Shown piece by piece: positions 53,401-64,000 of a DNA stretch of 64,000 nt. Source of the stretch: Nephromyces sp. MM_2019 (taxonomy: Eukaryota > Apicomplexa > Aconoidasida > Nephromycida); assembly GCA_015657535.1 (NCBI GenBank), contig JADHZB010001179.1:8066-72065 (forward strand), read 5' to 3'. The position numbers and the translations under genes are program-made. Every line of letters starts with the position of its first letter. Within the stretch, counting starts at the first letter, position 1. Below the pieces are notes generated by a model. It ran no database searches, was not told the DNA's origin, and was given only the letters and a program-made list of their open reading frames with translations.

Positions 53401-54680
53401 ATTGGGGATAAGACTAAGAATTTTGTAAAAAAATAGAAATATAGTGAAGAAGATCAAAAAGAAGAATGTCAAGACATGAAAGATGGCAATAAAAAATAGA
53501 AAAACTCAACTTTTTTGAAGATGAAACTGGAATAGGCAATATTTTCTTCAAATTTAGATGAAGAAATGGTGAAAGTCTACGAAAATAGCTACTTCATTCA
53601 TGTGCACACAGCTATTTCAAAGAAGGGGAGAACAAAAACTGTCTCTTTACAGTTACATAGGTGTGTTCTGGATTAGATTATAGACTTTATTAGTAAACGA
53701 GAAATTCGTCCAAAAAGCTTAAAAGAAAAGACATACAAAAACTGTAACGCACAACACACATGCAAATTATTGTATGGGAGGAGACAGATACACACATACA
53801 CAACAAAAACTTGAAGATGGAAAAGACGGCAAGAAATCTTTGAAAAGAACCAAATCTTCCAAAGAATGAAAAATACTGTACATACTAATAGCTGCTATAA
53901 CCTTGGAGAAAACTATACGAAAAGGAAGGGGGATGAAGGCAGGCAATAAAGTTGGGAAAGCACAAAAAATAGTGCTACTTACCCTTCGTTAGATAGCAGT
54001 CCAATATGATTCAACACCAAGCTGCAAAGAGTACAAAAAAACATATAAATGTTATCATGAGTGAAAGCAAGGAGGAAAACGAAAAAAAATCACATCACAG
54101 GCGAAAAAACGGGAGATTTATACACACAAAAACCGGGATATTCATACAGAAAAACCAGAAGATTTACACAAATAAACCCCCTCACCGAAATTCCAACAAT
54201 CAACACACACTCATCAAAATCAAATTCTTCAATATTGCACCTTGAAAATGCTTCAAACTGCGTGAAAAAGCTACCACACATACACACCAAGCTGCAGAGA
54301 CAAAATTTTCAACACAAAGGCATCAAAAGAGCTGCACTTTCCAAATATTTTTCCAATGGTATTTAATGCGCTGCACTTATATCAATAGCAGGATATACAC
54401 TCCTCCACATGATCTCATTCATGCCTACATGAAGACCCCATGAAGCGGATCATGCCGGTTTCCCTTGATATTACACTAAAATAACCTGTTTTTCTCGAAT
54501 ATGCAAAATTCTACAGAAAAAAACTCCTAAATGCTCAATAAAGCAGAAAAATCGGTTGAAAAAACATCAATTAATGGCAAAAACAACACCCTAAAGAGGA
54601 TTGTAAAAACTATCATCTTCAATTACTAAGCCTAGCAAATATGAAAAGTGAGCAGAAACTGCGAAAAAATCTGTTAACTA
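50401..54680. other. Possible downstream exons of the COPI-associated gene; none resolved
   Basis: AT-rich sequence with CA-rich patches on the plus strand. A short direct repeat lies at about 50570-50660 (units containing tgcaaatgca, about 49 bp apart). Frames such as minus 51823-52011 and plus 51121-51462 cannot be confirmed. Confidence 0.35.
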
Positions 54681-55963
54681 AAACAAAGAGGCAGGAAAAG
54701 GTGATATCACAAGTCGAATAAGCAGTAGCACGTACTCAGCCTCAATTTCTTCCATACTGCATAGCTATGTCATAGATACACCCACACCTCCTCTAGTATG
54801 TAACAGCAAACTTACGAAGCAATTCCCAATGCGATAAATAAGAGGCCAGCCAAAATGGAGTACCAAGAATTGCCAAGAGGTACTAAGCCAAGCCTACAAA
54901 GAAGAATATAAGGAGCGTGGGGTTTTTTATGTGTGGGTATGTGTGTGAATCTGATTTGTGTGGGTTTTTTTTATCTATAACGTGTGTGTGAATCTGGAGT
55001 TTTTTTGTGATCATCTACAGCATGTGTGTGAATCTGGTTTTTGCGTGTGTGTATTTGCTTATCTATACTATGTGTGTGAATCTGGCGTTGTTTTGTGTAA
55101 ATCTACATCGTGTGTGTGAATCTAGCTTTTTTTACATTTTTATCTACACCGTGTGTCATTCGGATTTTTTTGTATGTATCATCACACGGTGCAAATATGT
55201 TTTAGAGTTAACGGCTCCTCTTTAAATATTTATAGTAGTAACCAAAATTAGGCAAAAACGTGTAAGGCTTCTAGAGTAACACCAAAACCTTCAAAAAGAT
55301 CAATTTCATAATCATCAAACCCTAGAGAAAACCCAAAGTTCGCACACACATTTCTCTCTCAATCAAGAGTCTGCAGAAAGCCAAATTTCGCACACATATC
55401 CTACTCGTCACCAAATGCCTACAAAACACCAAAAATTCGCACGCAAACCCTACCAAACAGCACAATGCCAAAGATATGTATACTTTCAGACGCTCCTGCA
55501 CTGAAAAATAATCGTTTGAAAACCCAATGCGTCCTTCAAAATCTGACATTAAGCATGTTAAAAACCAGAGGTTTTCCCCAAAAAACACAGACAACACCCA
55601 AAAAACGGCTAGAATCTTAGACTTTTTTACACTCCTATACATAGCATGCCCAACAATCCCTTCTTGTATGAACAAAAATATGCGAATTTTTCGCCAAAAA
55701 AAGTATACTGACACAATGTAAAAGACGGCCTTCTGTTTGACTTCACCCAGAAAAGGGAAATACTTTAGGAGGATAAGCAGAAGGAAAGGAGAGAACTCCG
55801 TCACTATAGCAAAGAAAGCGAAGATGATAAGGTATAACGACAGAATGAAGCTGCTATAGGAGAAATGATAACTCATGAGGAAAAACTCCGCGAAGATGTA
55901 AAACACAGCAGTAACGCCGGCTGCAATCCTCATAATCGAAGAAACAGATTCCCTTAAATCCAT
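54681..55963 (-). CDS. COPI-associated family membrane protein (N-terminal part)
   Basis: Exon 1 is 55963-55713 (ATG in context aaaaATGG) and exon 2 is 54893-54816. They join in phase 2 to read FYIV|LGLV, followed by PLGNSWYSILAGLLFIALGI. The four-helix pattern agrees with the COPI-associated protein family (Pfam COPI_assoc): an N-terminal helix MRIAAGVTAVFYIFAEFF, then FILSLYLIIFAFFAIVTEFS, LLILLKYFPFLGE, and the Gly-rich last helix. Such proteins are small Golgi/ER-related membrane proteins linked genetically to COPI coats; their exact role is unclear. A third exon from 54756 (MEEIEAEYVLLL) matches phase and could end at the TAG near 54681 or splice onward, so the C-terminus is uncertain. 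Exon 1 could also be read as a longer unspliced frame, but that runs into CA-repeat-derived sequence. Confidence 0.65.
54941..55157. repeat. Tandem repeat in intron 1 of the COPI-associated gene
   Basis: Five direct copies of a unit ending gtgtgtgaatctg(g), at about 54941, 54984, 55024, 55072 and 55112, are spaced 40-48 bp apart. A related partial copy follows near 55149. The spacers are T-rich and several contain atctac or atctat. Confidence 0.75.
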
Positions 55964-58900
55964 TTTTGCGACAATTTTAAAAACCTAAAAAAAAAGGATC
56001 AAAGAAATGATGCGCAGAGCAGTATTTGGGTATTCAAATATTTAATCAATTTTCTATGCTTTTTAAGAGATATTATGATTTTATTAAGCATTTTTAACCC
56101 TCTAAGTTAATAGTAACTCTTTTCTACTAAATAGATGAAATTTCAAAATACTATTCGTTTCTTTTAGTTGAGTCCAAATTATGCATCCATAGAAACGGTA
56201 GATTTTCTTCGCTTAAAACATGAGGATTAATCACCAGCTTTATATTTAATAATCTCTACAATACTCGCGTTAGAATCGCTAAAATCTTGCTAAAAAAAAT
56301 CAGCCACCCACTATTTTAACTATGGGCTTCCCCTGCAGCGCAAACAGAACATCTCAAATTACTTTCCGTTGCGCGAAACAGCTTTCCATGAACAAGAGAC
56401 AATCGCGTGCAAGATTCAAGCCGAAACAACCCGCGAGAAAGAATCAATAATCAATACGCCTTCCAAGATAATCCAAGCCATGATACGCTACAGTATCAAA
56501 ACAAAACGCGTGAAGCAGAAGGAAACCGCAAAAAAAAGTTTACAACTTTTTGAAATTATAAAAAAATTAGGACTAAGTAATCGCTCAATAAGAGTAAGGA
56601 AAAAAGGCGCTAAAGCAAGCCAAAACGAGAGTTTTGGAGGCGCGGCCACATACTGAGAACCATTGCAAGCGCGTAAGAAAATTTTTTTTTCCAAAACACA
56701 CAAAAACTGCTATTCAGATTCGAAAACAGGGAAAAAGATAAAGCTTTAGTCCCGATGTTTTTCCATTAAATTCGTAAAGAATAACTGCAGCGATGTAAGT
56801 AGCAGCGCCGTAAAAACATGGCGAAGATGCACCTTTTTCAGTAAATCATAAAACGACAAAACAGAAGCATCCAATCTATTAATAAGAAATAGCTCTAGAA
56901 TACACTCTATATAAAAATGCACTTTTAAACATCACAAAGTCAAAGCAGTTTCAAGGAACGCACTGCGCAAAGACTTTACTATGCATGCACTGTTTAAAAA
57001 ATTAACTAAACCATCGCAAATGCCCAAAAAAAAGGGAATAGAGGTGGGTTATGAAAGAACATCCGCTCACTCAAAAGTTCTAAATTTATATTTTTCCAAA
57101 CAGGGGAGCATCACCGTACCACCTCAAGTAAAATCAAACTCGCACAATTTTACAAATAAATAACCAAAATCATTCCCATCAAGAAGATGCTTCAACGTTT
57201 TTTGATGAAGAACAACGCAAAGCTGCACTCTTTCGAAACAGACACGAATTATTATGCAACGAAAAGAGTACCATTTTCTAAATTTGCAAGTTTCCCGCAC
57301 AAATGCAAGCAGAATAAAACGAAAAGCAGCAAAAAAGCACATAACAGGGAAATGTCTATACCTCCTAGCTTTACAGCTTGTGCGATGCCAGTTTCAACTA
57401 ATACTATAGCCTAACCTAGTAAACTAAACTCTTCAAAGCGCCAAAAAACAGTCAAATAAGGGATGTCTTCCAGGCGGAGAAAAATGTGCGCTTTGGGGTG
57501 AAACGCACGTAGAGAAAAACGGGTGAGAGGTACCGCTTTTAATCAGCTGCTACCGCAATGCATTTGCAGAGTATAATAAACGACAGACGTATTTCCTTGT
57601 GGATGGCGTGAGGTAGAGGACGTGTGAGTGGAGAAAAGTTCCAGACGCGCACTGACGTAGTCCTCTATGGGAGAAGAGGATTGTTAGGAAAAGTAAAGAA
57701 TAAGGTGGGAATTTGTGATGCAATTTTGCTCGTTACCGCTTCTCGATCCATAGCAATTGAGGTCACCGAGATGATGTCGCCCGCAACGCGTGCTACTATC
57801 ATCTAACCATACTTTAGTTTATGTGCTGCCTAGACCTGACTCTCCGATGTTGAGAAGCAGCGCATATACTGCATGCGCTTAGGTGCCATATACAGTGGTA
57901 GTTGATGCGCAATAAATACGCAGTGAACAGAGGTAGGTGTGCTTTGCACAACACACTTAAGACCATTGCCGGAGGCTCAGACCCACTCTAGTGTTGGTGT
58001 GTGTGTGATAACAAAAGCTTCACAGCTTGTCCACCGCGGAATCTGAATGACATCCGTAGGAGTAATTTTGTCTGTGAGGTAATAGCAAAGAATATTTACG
58101 TACGCAATGTACTTGTGCTTTAGGAGCAGTTCATGATATGGTGATAAAGCAGTTTCGCGCTTTAACATAGTTGTGATGTTATCACGAAGCAGTTTAATGC
58201 TTTAAGACATTTAGTGTAATATTCCTATGAAGAAACTCCGCTTTAACATATTTAATCTAATGTTGCTATGAAGCAGTTCCATCCTTTAAAATGCCTACTG
58301 GAATATTTCTTACTCATGAGAAATATCAGGAGCAAATAGAGAAAGTGGTGCAGCACTGGGTAGTTCACAAGAATCGTGGAATTGCTTGTAAACCAACGGC
58401 AAAGATATTTTAGCTTAATCCCTTAGTTCTAGCCTATAATTTTGTTGTAATCTTAGGGAAAATCCCTGCAGAGGGCACTTTTTTCTAGTAATAGGTGCAG
58501 CGAACTACCCTAAGATTTTCTGCCTACGAAGACGTATTTATAGTTCGTTTACTTGCAATTCCGGACGCCTTTTCCTGCAATTTTTCTTGCTTAGAAGAAA
58601 AATCCGGCTTGTAACACCCACAAGATATACCACCGCCTATAGTATCTTCTTGATTTATTAAAAATTTGGTGAAATCGCAAGGCTACATTATTCACACGCT
58701 TAGGATATGATCATATCCGGACAAAACACTGGTTTATTATCCGTGTTTAAACTCTTCCAATGCGGTATATACCCCAATTTACGCATCTAAATGCAAGTCT
58801 AGTTAAATGACGGAGTCTAATAAAATTCTCTACTCAAAAGGAATCACCGCGATGATATTCCAGAGGTAACATGAAGTTTTCACTACCTAAAGCACCTACC

Positions 58901-59169
58901 AAAACAGCTCTGTAAATTTTACACTGGACTAATTGGGTGGAAGAAAAAAAAACACGATCAGCATGTGCAACTAACTTTCTGTGTGCGCGATCCATTCCCC
59001 TGTAACTGGAGGTTCGACACTACGAAATATGATTAAAATTCATGTGATAAACCACACAATACGTTGCCTAGTTCTGCGGAGGCCTCTATAAAACAATATC
59101 TTCTGCATTGATAACGGTAAAGGTTTAAACGCCTTGACATTCTTGGGGCCTCATTTTCGGTAGCACACT
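55964..59169. other. No gene firmly supported
   Basis: Contains the promoter side of the COPI-associated gene. Frames at 56369-56703 (both strands) and 57124-57414 are ambiguous. A minus-strand stretch near 57977-58168 (DKITPTDVIQIPRWTSCEAF) and one ending at a donor-like gtaacg near 57737 look mildly coding, but I could not link them. Confidence 0.35.
58141..58305. repeat. Degenerate tandem repeat, about four copies of 42 bp
   Basis: Units begin at about 58141, 58181, 58225 and 58266 and share (t)gaagcagtt...ctttaa(c/g)a blocks with many substitutions. It lies in the sparse region between 56 and 59 kb. Confidence 0.6.
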
Positions 59170-59573
59170 TTAAAAACCAAAAGGCAAATTAGAGCTTTTT
59201 TTCCTAATCGCTAGAATGTACGGTCTAAAGCCATTATTATTCCATAAATTTGCGCAAATATACAAGCTCAACGAGGTCATGGAGCAGAGTATAACTGCAC
59301 TAGAAATTATGGGAAGCTGTTGATTTGGAACATACTCTTGTATCCATGTCAAACTAATAAGCTGCATTGAGCTGAAATTGCATTTTAAAGACTATTCCCG
59401 TATATAGGGACAATTCCCAGAGGTGCGCATACATCAAGAATTCTGTTAAAAAACAGGCAACATAGTGGTATGCGCGGGCTCAATCCAAGAATGGGTACGA
59501 ATTCGGCAAGAGTAAAATGTGCAAATTTGGCAGAACAGAGACTGAGATAAAAAGGTGTGAACCTCCAAACCAT
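59170..59573 (-). CDS. Possible exons of a membrane protein
   Basis: Two hydrophobic minus-strand frames, 59573 to about 59434 and about 59353 to 59170, could join in phase 0 across a 70-75 nt intron (donor gtatgc, acceptor caatgcag). They encode a hydrophobic run containing LCSAKFAHFTLAEFVPILGL and a membrane helix QQLPIISSAVILCSMTSLSL. Family unknown, and the flanking exons were not found. This may be an isolated chance frame. Confidence 0.3.
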
Positions 59574-60998
59574 ACTTGAAGCATGAAAGCAATAGAAAGG
59601 TAGGTATCAAGCTCCTTGATTACTATTCAACGTGAATATTACTATGGTACCTCGGTGTCAGCAGTGCAATTTTACTTGCAGAAGAAAGCATATTTGGGAG
59701 CAAACTTATGCTAAAAAAGAAATTCCCACAGGTAAACCGTTTAGAGTCATAGGCAGCGCATCAACTTACTGGTAGGTAGGGACTCGAATTTTTTATAATA
59801 GCATGCTTATTTTTAGTAAGCGAATGATTTCTGCGAAATCGTCTGACGATGAGCATACTTATACTAGCAAAGATATTCCCATTAAAGTGTCAAGGCTTCG
59901 TCGCCGAAATGCAACACTATTCAATTGCGCCTTGTGCTACATAAGTAATGAAAAAGGTAATGAAAGAAGGGGGAATCAAGTTAAATCTCAAATAGAAACT
60001 ACCATTTCAGCTTGAGATAAAGAAAAACTTCACCCCTGGTATTAGATATTCGCAAAAAAAGTATAAAATGGCATCTAAAACACTTCAATTACCCAATTAT
60101 TGGTTGCCTGTGTTTAGAAAAAGATGTACGAGCAATTAAAATAGTTGGAACCTTCTGGTTTTCTCTTAAATTAGTAACTGAGAGCTGCAAAAAGAAGCGC
60201 TAAACCGCGTAAGTTCATGGGAACGAATATATTTTTGCACGCACCTCATCACCAGGTTCATTGGATAAGGTGCACCACACGACGGAAGCCAAAGAACAAG
60301 AAGAAAAGATCTCGTTTATCTTTTTTAGGTATGCTTGTGTAGAGTAAACCAATAGTACTTATTTTAGTCGACCAAGCAGATCGATAGACCCTCAATTTTG
60401 TGAAATTATGCTTTTGAGCCAACTAAAGACTGTAATTTTATGGATTTCATCAGAATTCCATTATATGACTTACTCAGTGAACGCCCCCGCATGCGTGAAA
60501 TTAGACAATATATATTATAACACAGAATGATCAACATTATTGCGCTTACACATTTGGCATGAGGAATGTGAAAATATGTTTCTGGCGTATCCCTTAATTA
60601 TAGCGGTCTTCATTGTTGTATCAGCGTTAAAAGAAAATGCTTGAAGTTCACTAAATGATTTTTATCAAAAATCTTCGCATAAATGATGCTGCATTCATTC
60701 CCTTAATTAAAACAATAGATTTCTCAGATAATATTTCATACTTTATTAACAGGACTGCGCTTTCATAAAAGACTCATACTTAAACTGCATCAAAAACCGT
60801 TTTTTACAGTTCATTAAACAAGTGCCTGCAGTTCAAGTTCACCGCAGACAAATGATACTAGCTAGTTTTTAACCTCTCATAAAACCAATTTCGATCCACT
60901 TTTTCATCAGCTGCATCACTGACCGATGAATATATCATCGCTACAGAAAAAATCGGGCAGAACGATGCCGTAATCATCCAGGTATGACTACAGGCTGA

Positions 60999-62555
60999 TT
61001 ACTTGCTCAAAAATGGGTTCATGAAGACATCGCGAAGATATTTTTGATCCCAACCCTTTGGGTACTCATTTTCGCTGCCCCAGCGACCCTCTCCTCTTAT
61101 AGCCTGCAACGAAAGCTGCAAAGAAGTAGCTGAGTACTTTGGAAGCCTTAAAGAAGGCTTTTCCTTATGAAACCATTTTAAAGCATTCAGCTGCCCATGC
61201 AATGACGGCTGCCAGAGGCCCTGAAAGATAGGATAGTGAGGAATTAAGATCAAAGCAAGTAGTAATTTGCATGGTGCGAATTGAAATAATGTATGAGTCA
61301 CAAGTATAAAAGACGGTAGAGTATGTAATTCATACAAACACGCATATTTCTTCTAGAACAGTTTATGTATATGTTTGAAAATCGCCTAGATTAAATCGTG
61401 GCAGGGCTGCAAAGATATGCTGCCAATACCATTGCATGTGCGCGCATCGAGTAGCGGTCATAGTTGAAGAAGTAGTTTCCACGATTTGGAGCAAATTTGA
61501 TGTTATAATTTAGCCTTTCGATAAAAATGTTACTTATACAGCGCGACATGAGAATTCCTCCTTCATTTAGGCTTCCCATCGTCATGCAACAGACAAAATA
61601 ATTTCATGACTTTTAAATTAAGCGCAGCAAGCAAGGTGAGAAGGCCAATATCCCAATAATCGCTACAAACTCGCTCAGCCCTCAGTCAAAATTGAAGTTC
61701 AAATTAAGGCTTCGAATGTAATTAAAGATTAAAACTATTTGATGCAAATTCCTTCCTGTCAAAAACTTGGAAATATTATAAGCAACCGCATAATTTGGTC
61801 AGTTTTTAAAAAGGAAGTACAAGTTTGTACTTCCTTTTTAAAAACTGACCAAATTAAAACAGAAAAACATACAAGTCTCTGGCTTCTCTTCAAATTATCT
61901 ACACATTCTTCAAGATTTCATAATCTGAGCAGATTGACGGAAAATATAAAACCTTGCAATGGCAGAAAAAAAAGCCCCCAGCTATGATGAAGTAAGGAAA
62001 TTCCCCTGATATGTAAGGATGAACTCCAGTTACTTCCGTCATGCTACCCTCAATGGAAGCCCATAATACCTGTATGCTCCTTCTCTCAGACCAGACCTTG
62101 GGGCCTCCGTGGCGAAGATGCCTATTATCCCCATCTGAGTTGGCATAGAGATCCATTACTTCCTCAATCATTCTTGGAGTCAGCTCCTTCAAGGATACCT
62201 CATATGGTGAAGGAGTCCCAGACTTTTTCCTCCTTCTTTCTGCACTATTTTCTTCTTCAGATTTTCCCCCATGACTGGAAACGTTCATTCCTTCCTTTGA
62301 TTCTCCTACTCCTTCGGATATACTGAGCGCATCATCTTCAATGCCGTCCAGGGCAAGATCTATACTCTTGCAATACTTGAAGGTAGCTGAAGGCTCTTCA
62401 AATTGTTCATGAACAGTCCTTACTGTCACACTTTGATGGCGAAGCTTCCATTTGGGAAGTAAGAAGCGGAAGTAGTAACGCAACCCTCTACTAGAATGGC
62501 CAGTTTCAGAGTACCTGATGATGATTTCGCTCAGTCTAAAGGTGGTGTAAGACAT
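60999..62555 (-). CDS. MRPL43: Mitochondrial ribosomal protein mL43 (L51/S25/CI-B8 domain)
   Basis: Two exons, 62555-62070 and 61220-60999, join in phase 0 (donor cag|gtatta, acceptor ctttcag|ggc) to give 235 residues. The L51/S25/CI-B8 thioredoxin-like fold of mL43 is seen as GHSSRGLRYYFRFLLPKW, the beta segment VTVRTVHEQFEEPSATF, and the region ending in RRSIQ. Splicing rebuilds the family's C-terminal motif by joining SIQ to GLWQPS (compare the GLW near the end of fungal and animal mL43). The protein sits in the large subunit of the mitochondrial ribosome. Unlike typical family members it has a charged Ser/Glu/Lys insertion at about residues 75-115 and a C-terminal tail of about 65 residues (KEKPSLRLPKYSATSLQLSL). 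CI-B8 of complex I shares the fold, but the GLW motif favours mL43. Confidence 0.8.
61791..61856. repeat. Perfect 32-bp inverted repeat with 2-nt spacer
   Basis: Arm 61791-61822 (taatttggtcagttttt...) and arm 61825-61856 are exact reverse complements, separated by gt. The element lies inside the single intron of the mL43 gene and would form a long uninterrupted hairpin in the pre-mRNA. Confidence 0.95.
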
Positions 62556-63673
62556 CGCATTAATGGTAGCGCAGATGGGTTCATAAACAAAGAGGGTAAA
62601 ACACGAACATACAGTTTAAAACATACTTAGGAGCTAGAAATAAGGGCATGAAAGCGAAGATGGCAGCCTAGAGGAGGCTGCAGCAAAAGTATGATACACC
62701 AAATCTGACCTCGCAAAATCCCCAAAAATCGGGGAACCTCTTCACATTCATCAATTTTCTTTTATTTCCAGACGATGTCTTCCCATGATAGGACGTGAGA
62801 TCATTTAGTTGCGTTGTATTTCTAGTCTCAGGCTTTGATAAAATTCATTCTTCCTGGGTGGGTCTCCTTTTACGTGTGTGCGACTCAATTCTGCTGCTGC
62901 GGAAGTAAGTTGCAAGTTGCCGCGGTGTAAATCTGAAGGGCGCGAAAATTCATTTTGCGATAAGCCACCAAAGCGTTTGGCAATGTGGTTAGTCGGTGAG
63001 GCGCAAGCACACACTGCAACGCATTGCATTAGTTGCTCTACAAACAAAAGCGTAAAACTGACACACAGAATGCTATTGCAGGTTCTAGAAGAGGTGAAGA
63101 TTAAACTAGAGGGGGGGGATTACTACAATAGCTAGATTGCACTAGAGAGAGAGATTAAACTAGAGATGGAAATCAACTAGGGATTAAATTAGGGGTTGAT
63201 ATAGGGATTGAGATTATTACAACAGAGGTAGAGATGAAGCCGCAGGTGGAGATTATTTGGCGAGAGATGGATAATAAATATACAGTCGAGATAGTTGTTA
63301 CACTTCAATATCTCTTCACACGCAACTTATGCGAATATAAGGAGAGTTCGCAATTGCACAGATGCGATAATTACGTCAAAAGAGGAAGCTAGTATCAGCA
63401 TGAAGTATTGAAACAAAAAAAAAGTTAAAGGTCAAGTAAAAGACTCGAAAATCCTGCTTAATTCAATATTCCAGGGCTACGCTGCAAAAAAAACCAATTT
63501 TTTGAGCTTTAAAATTCAAAAGTAAATTCTCATGGCAGTTTTTCTAGTCAGCCGAAAGCCAGGACACTTTTTTAGATGATAATATGAAAAAGGCTCATAT
63601 ATAAAGCCTTTGGTACTGTGTGCATTTTAAGCAGATTCCAGTAGAAAACATCAAAACCGATTAACTCACCAAA
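62556..63673. other. Upstream of mL43, no firm gene
   Basis: Should contain the mL43 promoter. A minus-strand frame at 62805-63047 could end with a terminal exon after an acceptor (ttccgcag) reading GDPPRKNEFYQSLRLEIQRN, but the plus strand here is equally open. AG-rich imperfect repeats of agagattaaactagag type lie at about 63098-63260. Confidence 0.4.
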
Positions 63674-63895
63674 ATGCTTTATTCGCTTAAGGTATTCAGT
63701 GGGGAATATTTACTTGCATTTATTAAGGATTTCCAAATACCCCATGTTATCCGTAAAATTTTGCCCGTGTTTACAAGTCGTCGGAAAAACATCAAAAATT
63801 CGACCACGGCCAGAGAAGCGATTTATAATTTTATTACGGGAAATTCTCATATATGCAAGCTGCTAGAACAAGTCTGGTCCCCATTCAATAAGTAA
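63674..63895 (+). CDS. Possible small protein or exon, unknown
   Basis: A 73-codon ATG frame reads like a soluble helical protein: FSGEYLLAFIKDFQIPHVIR, then STTAREAIYNFITG, ending VWSPFNK. No splice context can be checked this close to the window edge. No family recognised. Confidence 0.3.
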   Translation: MLYSLKVFSGEYLLAFIKDFQIPHVIRKILPVFTSRRKNIKNSTTAREAIYNFITGNSHICKLLEQVWSPFNK

Positions 63896-64000
63896 ATCGC
63901 GCTTTTTGCCGGAGCTGGAAGTTCAAGCTTCTCCATGCTAAATATATGTGCGCTCAATGCAGCAACCACGTAGAACAACCAGTTTTTTTCCGAAGGTTCA

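Noticed and set aside
61391..61585. Minus-strand 64-codon frame between the two mL43 exons
   Set aside because: Joining exon 1 directly to exon 2 rebuilds the conserved GLW motif, so this lies in the intron.
1..64000. CRISPR arrays, bacterial operons, rRNA or tRNA genes
   Set aside because: Tandem repeats here lack unique spacers of constant length. Genes are intron-rich and eukaryotic. I saw no convincing tRNA or rRNA core, but I could not run a covariance search.

Overview
The window looks like nuclear DNA of a eukaryotic protist, most likely an apicomplexan or other alveolate. Genes are split into small exons of about 50-300 nt (one is 2.3 kb) by AT-rich or TG/CA-rich GT...AG introns. A TTTAGGG-type telomere-like repeat is present, and two mitochondrial ribosomal protein genes lie close together. 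The species cannot be fixed from the sequence alone. I see no operons, CRISPR arrays, rRNA or insertion sequences. All gene models below were built by hand by matching splice sites to reading-frame phase.

Layout. 0.3-6.25 kb, plus strand: the 3' part of a large gene with a probable PH-like domain. 6.75-7.15 kb, plus: a possible small gene. 8.1-18.4 kb, minus: many small exons, several with membrane segments, probably one large polytopic membrane protein that I cannot place in a family. 20-24 kb: mostly empty, with a GC-rich hairpin. 24.1-25.6 kb, minus: a 460-codon reading frame of unknown function, perhaps with a signal-peptide exon. 26-28 kb: telomere-like repeat and a 45-bp minisatellite. 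28.16-36.74 kb, plus: a complete nine-exon gene for mitochondrial ribosomal protein uL15m, with a long N-terminal extension. 38.8-47.3 kb, minus: a complete ten-exon NIPA-type magnesium transporter gene. 47.3-54.7 kb: little that is convincing. 54.7-56.0 kb, minus: a COPI-associated-family membrane protein. 56-61 kb: sparse, with possible membrane-protein exons near 59.4 kb. 61.0-62.56 kb, minus: a two-exon mitochondrial ribosomal protein mL43 gene whose intron carries a perfect 32-bp inverted repeat.

The genes are housekeeping or unknown and do not form one pathway. The two mitoribosomal proteins would work in the same large subunit. The NIPA and COPI-associated proteins are membrane proteins, with expected roles in Mg2+ transport and Golgi/ER traffic. 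I found no convincing new multi-gene system. The points most worth a second look are the uL15m extension, the perfect inverted repeat, the unplaced polytopic gene with its very short candidate introns, and the PH-like protein.
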